NCBI GenBank assembly: GCA_900763965.1
Contig: CAAFMG010000091.1
Span: 1-19,880 of the forward strand
Reading direction: 5' to 3'
From: an uncultured Oscillospiraceae bacterium
Lineage (GTDB): Bacteria > Bacillota > Clostridia > Oscillospirales > Oscillospiraceae
DNA: 19,880 nucleotides
Shown here: positions 14,932 through 19,880 of the stretch, in pieces
Layout: every line of letters begins with the position of its first letter
Position numbering within the stretch: the first letter of the stretch is position 1
Notes under the pieces: generated by a model
Told to the model about the DNA's origin: nothing
The model's input: only the letters and a program-made list of their open reading frames with translations
Database searches by the model: none
Position numbers and translations under genes: made by a program

Positions 14932-15733
14932 TATCACCATTGGCCAGTACTACGCCGTTGACTCCCCGGTTCATGCCCGGGATCCCCGGATCAAGCTTAT
15001 GGCCACCCTGCTATACTGCATCGCCCTGTTTACGGTGAAAGACGCCCTGTGGTACCTGCCCCTGACGGTGCTGTTGCTGGTGCTGTACCGGGTTGCCCGC
15101 ATCCCCCTGGGCTATGTTCTGCGCAGCCTGCGGGGGGTGGCGCTGCTGCTGTGCTTTACCTTCTTTTTCCGCATGACCCTGACGGAAGGGCAGGTGCTGG
15201 GCCATCTGTGGATTTTCAGCATCACCCGGGAGGGGATCTTCGAGGCCATCCGCATGACCTCCCGGATCGCCCTGATGATCCTGGGAGCCTCCCTGCTGTC
15301 CTACACCGCCACCCCCAGAGAAATGGCAGACGGCATGGAGACGGGGCTGGCCTTTCTGGAAAAGGTGGGCATCCCTATTCACTCCATGGCGGTGATTGTC
15401 ATGATTGCCTTCCGGTTCATCCCGGTGATGACGGAGGAAATGAACATTCTGATGGATGCCCAGGCCGCCCGGGGTGCGGCGTTTGAAAACTGTCCTGTGT
15501 GGAAAAAGTGCAAAAATGTATGTTCTTTGCTGATGCCCCTGTTTTTCTCCACCGTCCGCCGGTCTACGGATCTTGCCATGGCCATGGAGTCCAGAGGCTA
15601 TGTGGAGGGTGCCGAAACCACCCGGATGCACCCCCTGATCTACGACCGGGCAGACCGATGCACCCAAGGCGCTATGTGGCTGCTGTTTCTGGTGCTGGAA
15701 GCCCTGCTGATTTGGGATCGTGTGGGTTTTTAA
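14921..15733 (+). CDS. ECF transporter T component
   Basis: A 270-aa membrane scaffold (EcfT/CbiQ family) that couples the ATPases to the S component. The N-terminal DSPVHARDPRIKL segment and about five to six membrane helices are typical. The two cytoplasmic coupling motifs are present: AQAARGA and MESRGY, the A-R-G boxes that bind the ATPase grooves. The start is a choice between TTG at 14921 and GTG at 14912. I prefer TTG because GGGAGG (14906-14911) is then nine bases away, while it would touch the GTG. Either way the gene overlaps the end of the ATPase gene (by 11 or 20 bp), indicating coupled translation. It is the last gene of the operon, followed by a terminator. Confidence 0.93.
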   Translation: MFRDITIGQYYAVDSPVHARDPRIKLMATLLYCIALFTVKDALWYLPLTVLLLVLYRVARIPLGYVLRSLRGVALLLCFTFFFRMTLTEGQVLGHLWIFSITREGIFEAIRMTSRIALMILGASLLSYTATPREMADGMETGLAFLEKVGIPIHSMAVIVMIAFRFIPVMTEEMNILMDAQAARGAAFENCPVWKKCKNVCSLLMPLFFSTVRRSTDLAMAMESRGYVEGAETTRMHPLIYDRADRCTQGAMWLLFLVLEALLIWDRVGF

Positions 15734-15790
15734 CCGAAACCCCTGCACTGGAATATCCAGCCGCAAAATTCCATTCCCCATTTTCTCCGC

Positions 15791-15820
15791 AAAAAGGCAT
15801 TCCTTCGGGGATGCCTTTGC
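15791..15820 (+). terminator. Terminator of the ECF operon (UUCG tetraloop)
   Basis: AAAGGCATTCC (15793-15803) and GGGATGCCTTT (15808-15818) form an 11-bp stem, with one G-T wobble, around TTCG, giving the very stable C(UUCG)G tetraloop. The T-run is short (TTT, then GCCATTTG). Confidence 0.75.
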
Positions 15821-15841
15821 CATTTGTTTACAGATGCTGCA

Positions 15842-15870
15842 TTGACAGGTACGCAAAAATTGGATATACT
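15842..15870 (+). promoter_or_regulatory. Promoter of the DUF308-PPTase-tatD operon
   Basis: A perfect TTGACA (15842-15847), a 17-bp spacer and TATACT (15865-15870) are seen. The start codon at 15892 follows only 21 bases after the -10 box, so the leader would be about 15 nt and just hold the ribosome site GAGGTGAG. Confidence 0.8.
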
Positions 15871-15891
15871 GAAGCCAACGAGGTGAGTTCT

Positions 15892-16431
15892 ATGAAAAAG
15901 CAAGCCATTTTTTCTCTTTTTCAGCTGATGCTGGTTCCCATTCTGCTGATTGTGCTGGGGATCTGCCTGCTGGTCAATCCCGATGCCGCTTCGGCGGCGG
16001 TGTCCCGGATCCTGGGGTATGGTATGATCCTGGGGGCTGTGGGCATGGGGATTTCCGCCGTTTCCTGTGTGGGGCAAAAGGCGGTGCGGTGGGTGCTGAC
16101 GGTCTGCCTGGTTGTGCTGGGCTTCTGGCTGGTGGGGCATCCCATGGCACTGGCTGCCTGGATGGGCCGGGTGCTGGGAGTGCTGATCCTGATCAACAGC
16201 GGTGCTGAGGTCTATTATGGTCTGAAATTCAATACCAACCCCCTGTTCCAGGGCGGTGCCTGTCTGTTTGGCATCGTGCTGATTCTGCTGCCCATGACCG
16301 CATCCCGGCTGGTGTTCTCCCTGTGCGGCGCGGTGGTGGCTGTAATCGGGGTTGTCATGCTGGTGGATCGGATCCGCAGCCGCCGGTGGCTGGACAATGG
16401 GGACGACCCCAATATCATTGATGCCCTATGA
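15892..16431 (+). CDS. DUF308 (HdeD-like) membrane protein
   Basis: A 179-aa membrane protein with six hydrophobic segments in three pairs, starting LMLVPILLIVLGICLLVNPD (residues about 12-31), and a short charged C-terminal tail. This layout, with a glycine-rich repeat of two helices, is that of DUF308/HdeD, whose E. coli member is linked to acid resistance; the function in Clostridia is unknown. The ATG at 15892 is preferred over the long upstream frame because GAGGTGAG lies just before it and a promoter ends 21 bases earlier, inside that frame. Its stop overlaps the start of the next gene by four bases (ATGA). Confidence 0.85.
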   Translation: MKKQAIFSLFQLMLVPILLIVLGICLLVNPDAASAAVSRILGYGMILGAVGMGISAVSCVGQKAVRWVLTVCLVVLGFWLVGHPMALAAWMGRVLGVLILINSGAEVYYGLKFNTNPLFQGGACLFGIVLILLPMTASRLVFSLCGAVVAVIGVVMLVDRIRSRRWLDNGDDPNIIDAL

Positions 16432-16904
16432 GATTGGGCCACTGCACACTGAACGGCCGATCCGGCCATGAGGCCGGGCTGGCGCTGCTGAAAGCCCTGT
16501 TCCGGGAGGAAATGGGCCGGGAGCCGGGGCCGATCTGCACCACCGACCGGGGCAAGCCTTATTTTGCCGACAAAGCCTGTTACTTTTCCCTGTCCCACAC
16601 CCCCAACCATGTGTTCTGTGTCCTGTCCCGGCGAAATGTGGGGCTGGATGCCGAGGAGCTGGGGCGGGCGGTCTCTCCCCAGCTGCCCCGGAAGGTGCTG
16701 TCTGCCGGGGAGCTTGCCCAGTATGAAAGCGCCTGGGACAAAAACCGGGCCTTTCTCACCTTCTGGGTGCTGAAAGAGGCGGCGGCCAAGCTCCGAGGGA
16801 CCGGGCTGACAGGCTATCCCAACGATACCAATTTTTCTCTGGATGATCCCAGAGTGACCGAGATGGACGGCTGTCTGGTGGCCGTCCTGGAAGAAGGAGA
16901 ATAA
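16428..16904 (+). CDS. 4'-phosphopantetheinyl transferase superfamily protein
   Basis: A 158-aa enzyme that would transfer phosphopantetheine from CoA to a serine on an acyl or peptidyl carrier protein. Core motifs are present: GKPYF (residues 42-46), FSLSHTP (53-59), VGLDAEE (71-77, with the Mg-binding Asp74 and Glu76) and WVLKEAAAK (113-121). It is shorter than Sfp (about 224 aa) and lacks much of the N-terminal pseudo-repeat, but has the Sfp-type WxxKEAxxK motif; AcpS-type enzymes are nearer 120 aa. No carrier protein, NRPS or PKS gene lies in the window, so its target is unknown. The ATG overlaps the DUF308 stop by four bases, and tatD starts three bases after its own stop. Confidence 0.88.
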   Translation: MRLGHCTLNGRSGHEAGLALLKALFREEMGREPGPICTTDRGKPYFADKACYFSLSHTPNHVFCVLSRRNVGLDAEELGRAVSPQLPRKVLSAGELAQYESAWDKNRAFLTFWVLKEAAAKLRGTGLTGYPNDTNFSLDDPRVTEMDGCLVAVLEEGE

Positions 16905-16906
16905 CC

Positions 16907-17671
16907 ATGCTTTTTGACACCCACGCCCATCTGGATGACCGGGCCTTTGATACCGACCGAATTCCCCTGCTGGAGGCCCTTCCCCGGCAGGGGATCGCCC
17001 TGGTGATGAACCCCGGCTGCTCGGCGGAGTCCTCCCGGAATGTGGATCGCCTGACCCGGGAATATGACTACATCTACGGCGCCGTCGGCTCCCATCCCGA
17101 TGCCGCCGATGAGGTGGACGATGCCCTGATGGCAGAGTACGCATCGTTATGGAAACAAAACCCCAAGATCCGGGCCATTGGAGAAATCGGTCTGGACTAC
17201 CACTATGAGGATATTCCCCGGGAGATCCAGCAGCGGGCCTTTCGGATGCAGATGGCGCTGGCCCGGGAATGCGGCCTGCCGGTGATCGTCCACGAGCGGG
17301 AAGCCCATGAGGACGGTATGAATATCGTCCGGGAATTTCCCGATGTCACCGGCGTGTTCCACTGCTACTCCGGCTCTCTGGAAATGGCCCGGCAGCTGGT
17401 GGATCGGGGCTGGTACATCGGCTTTACCGGGGTGCTGACCTTCAAAAACGCCCGCAAGGCGGTAGAAGTCGCCGCCGCCCTGCCTCTGGATCGGATCGTG
17501 CTGGAAACCGACTGCCCCTATATGTCCCCGGAGCCCTACCGGGGGCAGCGCAACGACCCCTCCCGGCTGTGCCGCATGGCAGAAAAGCTGGCTCAGCTCA
17601 GAGGGCTCAGCGTTGAGCAGATCGAGAATATCACCACAGAAAACGGAAAACGGCTGTACCGGATCGGATAA
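16907..17671 (+). CDS. TatD family metal-dependent hydrolase
   Basis: A 254-aa TIM-barrel hydrolase of the TatD family, metal-dependent enzymes with DNase or exonuclease activity in studied members. The full ligand set is visible: His6 and His8 in DTHAHLD, Glu93 in GEIGLDY, His129 in VIVHERE, His152 in FHCYSG and Asp202 in ETDCPY. Length and motif order are standard. AAGGAGA lies about eight bases before the ATG, inside the end of the PPTase gene. It is the last gene of a three-gene operon and meets the HAD gene tail to tail at a shared terminator. No tatABC genes are nearby, as is usual for this family. Confidence 0.95.
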   Translation: MLFDTHAHLDDRAFDTDRIPLLEALPRQGIALVMNPGCSAESSRNVDRLTREYDYIYGAVGSHPDAADEVDDALMAEYASLWKQNPKIRAIGEIGLDYHYEDIPREIQQRAFRMQMALARECGLPVIVHEREAHEDGMNIVREFPDVTGVFHCYSGSLEMARQLVDRGWYIGFTGVLTFKNARKAVEVAAALPLDRIVLETDCPYMSPEPYRGQRNDPSRLCRMAEKLAQLRGLSVEQIENITTENGKRLYRIG

Positions 17672-17684
17672 CCCCCATCAAAGC

Positions 17685-17731
17685 AAAAAGCACATCTGTG
17701 CCTTTCTTGAAAGGCGGCAGATGTGCTTTTT
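17685..17731. terminator. Bidirectional terminator between tatD and the HAD gene
   Basis: AAAAAGCACATCTG (17685-17698) pairs perfectly with CAGATGTGCTTTTT (17718-17731), and CCTTT/AAAGG pairs inside it. A-rich and T-rich outer arms give a T-run on both strands, fitting the convergent genes. Confidence 0.9.
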
Positions 17732-17753
17732 ATTCTTGTGCAGACCGGGGCGC

Positions 17754-18539
17754 TTATTTTTCGGCTGCCGGGATATCTCCCACGCCGTTCAGGATCTCGG
17801 TGGGCTGATAGGCAAAGGTCTTGGGGGTCTCCCGGTCAGAGACACCGGAGAGAACCAGCACCGTGTCGATGCCGCTTTCCATACCGGCGATGATATCCGT
17901 ATCCATCCGGTCTCCCACCACCACAGCCTCCTCGGAGTGGCAGCCCAGCAGCCGCAGGCCGGTGCGCATCATCAGCGGATTGGGCTTGCCGCAGAAATAG
18001 GCCTGCTTGCCGGTGGCCATTTCCACAGGCGCGATCAGCGCCCGGCAGGCCGGGGCAATGCCCTTGTCGATATTGCCGGATACATCGGAATTGGCACCGA
18101 TGAGCTTGGCCCCGCCCAGCACCAGATTCACTGCCCGGGTCAGGGTGTCCAGAGAATAGGTCCGTCCCTCACCGATCACCACATAGTCCGGATTCACATC
18201 GTTCATGGTGATGCCTGCATCGTACAGGGCATTCAAAAGTCCCGCCTCGCCAATGACAAAGGCCGAGCACCCTGGGGCCTGAACCTTGAGGAAGGCCGCC
18301 GTTGCCAGGGCACTGGTATAAAAATGCTCCTCCGGCACATCCAGCCCCATCCGGGCAAGCTTCTGCCGCAGCTCCCTGGGGGTCATGCCGCTGTTGTTGG
18401 TCAGAAACAGATATTCCTTGTTCTCCCGCTGCAGCCACTGGACAAATTCCGCAGCCCCCGGCAGGATCCGGTTCCCATGGTACAAAACACCATCCATATC
18501 GCAAATAAAGCCCTTCTTGGCCTGAAAATCAATCTTCAT
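17754..18539 (-). CDS. HAD-IIA family hydrolase (NagD-like sugar phosphatase)
   Basis: A 261-aa phosphatase with the HAD catalytic motifs: DMDGVLY (residues 14-20, nucleophile Asp14 and general acid Asp16), TNNS (47-50), Lys185 in FCGKPNP and GDRMDTD (209-215). The cap between motifs II and III and the GKPNP signature place it in subfamily IIA with NagD, AraL and glycolate-phosphate phosphatases. It probably dephosphorylates small sugar phosphates or damaged metabolites in the cytoplasm; the substrate cannot be read from sequence. AAAGGAG lies upstream of the ATG. It is transcribed alone, convergent with tatD. Confidence 0.92.
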   Translation of the reverse strand: MKIDFQAKKGFICDMDGVLYHGNRILPGAAEFVQWLQRENKEYLFLTNNSGMTPRELRQKLARMGLDVPEEHFYTSALATAAFLKVQAPGCSAFVIGEAGLLNALYDAGITMNDVNPDYVVIGEGRTYSLDTLTRAVNLVLGGAKLIGANSDVSGNIDKGIAPACRALIAPVEMATGKQAYFCGKPNPLMMRTGLRLLGCHSEEAVVVGDRMDTDIIAGMESGIDTVLVLSGVSDRETPKTFAYQPTEILNGVGDIPAAEK

Positions 18540-18575
18540 TCTTCTTTCTCTCCTTTGACTCTATATGACAATTCT

Positions 18576-18603
18576 AGTATATCCCGGTTTTGTAAAGTCG
18601 CAA
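18576..18603 (-). promoter_or_regulatory. Probable promoter of the HAD gene
   Basis: On the minus strand, TTGCGA (18603-18598), a 16-bp spacer and TATACT (18581-18576) lie 37 bases before the start codon. The -35 box is weak. Confidence 0.5.
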
Positions 18604-18633
18604 AGAACGCCTGTGTAAAATATCTGTAAAACC

Positions 18634-18673
18634 ATAAAAAGGGGTATGTATCCAGATGGTACATACCCCTTTT
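18634..18673 (-). terminator. Intrinsic terminator of the alcohol dehydrogenase gene
   Basis: AAAAGGGGTATGTA (18637-18650) pairs perfectly with TACATACCCCTTTT (18660-18673) around a 9-nt loop. On the minus strand it is followed by TTTTTAT. It lies 12 bases beyond the stop codon. Confidence 0.88.
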
Positions 18674-18684
18674 ATGTTATTGCA

Positions 18685-19827
18685 TTACATCAGCTTGCGG
18701 ATCAGGCCCTTAATGTCTTCCACGGAAGCGGCCTTGGGATTGCCGGGTGCGCAGGCATCGTTGTAGGCGGATTCTGCCAGGAACTGCAGATCCTCTTCCC
18801 GGATCTTGTCCAGCTTGGTGGGAATACCCACGTCCACGCTGAGCTGACGGACGGCATCCACAGCGGCCTTGCGGTAGGCGGCGGCATCCATGCCGGTGGT
18901 ATCCACGCCCATAGCCTCAGCAACAGCCTTCAGCTTGTCGCCGGTGGCATCGGCATTGTACTCCATCACGATGGGCAGCATCATGGCGCAGGCAACACCG
19001 TGGGGCGTGTCATAGACGGCACCCAGGGTGTGGGCCACGGAGTGGGCGATGCCCAGACCCACGTTGGAGAATGCCATGCCGGTGACGAACTGACCCAGAG
19101 CCATGCCCTCACGGCCTTCGGGCTCGTTGTTCACAGCGCCCCGCAGGCTGGCGGAGATCAGGCGGATGGCTTCCAGGTTCAGGCAGTCGGGCAGAGTCCA
19201 GGCAGCCTTGGTGGTGTAGCCTTCGATGGCGTGGGTCAGGGCATCCATGCCAGTGGCGGCAGTCAGGCCCTTGGGCATGGTGGACATCATATCCGGATCC
19301 ACCACAGCCACGTTGGGGATATCGTTGACATCTACGCAGACGAACTTGCGCTTGCGCTCCACGTCGGTGATGACGTAGTTGATGGTAGCCTCAGCGGCGG
19401 TACCGGCGGTGGTGGGGACGGCGATGGTAAAGACGGTGGGGTTCTTGGTGGGAGCCACGCCCTCCAGAGAGCGGACATCCGCAAATTCCGGGTTGTTGAT
19501 GATAATACCGATGGCCTTGCCGGTATCCATGGAGGAACCGCCGCCGACGGTGATCATGTAATCGGCACCGGAAGCCTTATATGCGGCAACGCCGGACTGA
19601 ACATTTTCAATGGTGGGGTTGGGTTTGATGTCGGAGTAGATCTCATAAGCCATGTTGTTGGCATCCAGAATATCGGTGACCTTCTTTGTCACGCCGAATT
19701 TCAGCAAATCGGGGTCGGAAGCGATGAAGGCCTTGTGGAAGCCCTTTGCCGCAACAATGCCGGGGATCTCCTGAATGGCGCCCTTGCCGTGGTAGGAAAT
19801 GGGGTTGGATACGAAACGGTTTGCCAT
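18685..19827 (-). CDS. fucO: Iron-containing alcohol dehydrogenase, FucO-like (lactaldehyde reductase type)
   Basis: A 380-aa group III alcohol dehydrogenase strongly resembling E. coli FucO, which reduces lactaldehyde to 1,2-propanediol with NADH. Shared segments include NNPEFADVRSLEG (residues 111-123), PTTAGTAAE (138-146) and the MANR N-terminus. The metal ligands are all present: Asp195 and His199 in DALTHAIEGY, His262 and His276. GGGSS (95-99) binds the cofactor. GGGAGG lies nine bases before the ATG. No fucose or rhamnose catabolic genes or microcompartment genes are in the window, so it may act as a general short-chain diol or ethanol dehydrogenase; the symbol is given for resemblance. 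Its promoter region is cut by the window edge. Confidence 0.85.
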   Translation of the reverse strand: MANRFVSNPISYHGKGAIQEIPGIVAAKGFHKAFIASDPDLLKFGVTKKVTDILDANNMAYEIYSDIKPNPTIENVQSGVAAYKASGADYMITVGGGSSMDTGKAIGIIINNPEFADVRSLEGVAPTKNPTVFTIAVPTTAGTAAEATINYVITDVERKRKFVCVDVNDIPNVAVVDPDMMSTMPKGLTAATGMDALTHAIEGYTTKAAWTLPDCLNLEAIRLISASLRGAVNNEPEGREGMALGQFVTGMAFSNVGLGIAHSVAHTLGAVYDTPHGVACAMMLPIVMEYNADATGDKLKAVAEAMGVDTTGMDAAAYRKAAVDAVRQLSVDVGIPTKLDKIREEDLQFLAESAYNDACAPGNPKAASVEDIKGLIRKLM

Positions 19828-19880
19828 AGTGATTTACCTCCCAAATAGAATGTGATTTCGCAGTACACCTGCCAAATTTC

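Overview
The window looks like a chromosomal segment of a gut-type, anaerobic, moderately GC-rich Clostridia (Oscillospiraceae/Faecalibacterium-like). Pointers are a PPi-dependent phosphofructokinase facing a class II aldolase, energy-coupling factor (ECF) vitamin-type transporters, strong AGGAGG ribosome sites, consensus sigma-A promoters with 17-bp spacers, and short palindromic repeats of a kind common in that group. The taxonomic placement is an inference from gene content, not a database result.

Layout. 1-2600: a secreted beta-helix-like repeat protein with its own promoter and a palindrome-rich leader. 2650-5225 (minus strand): tRNA-Gln(CUG) with promoter and terminator, a DUF5662 protein, a 161-bp MITE-like element, and prfC (release factor 3). 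5397-8385: divergent pfp (minus) and fba (plus), each with a recognisable promoter and terminator. 8439-9014: bioY and its terminator. 9020-12425: an accessory zone with three islands of modular palindromes, a second 161-bp MITE-like copy and a 93-bp inverted-repeat element, carrying only two genes, an RmlD-like SDR and a TudS-related desulfidase. 12506-15820: an ECF operon (S component, fused double ATPase, T component) behind a perfect consensus promoter. 15842-17731: DUF308 membrane protein, phosphopantetheinyl transferase and TatD hydrolase, tightly packed. 17685-19880 (minus strand): a NagD-type HAD phosphatase and a FucO-like iron alcohol dehydrogenase.

How the genes work together. pfp and fba catalyse consecutive glycolytic steps from divergent promoters. 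The TudS-related protein and the ECF operon resemble the neighbouring Clostridioides difficile families CD3072 (putative desulfidase) and CD3073 (putative ECF S component). Together they suggest an uncharacterised route that imports a small, possibly thiolated, compound and removes its sulfur. This is the best candidate for an undescribed system here. The second is the repeat zone: composite units whose outer ends are inverted copies of each other and which contain hairpins with conserved stems and variable loops.
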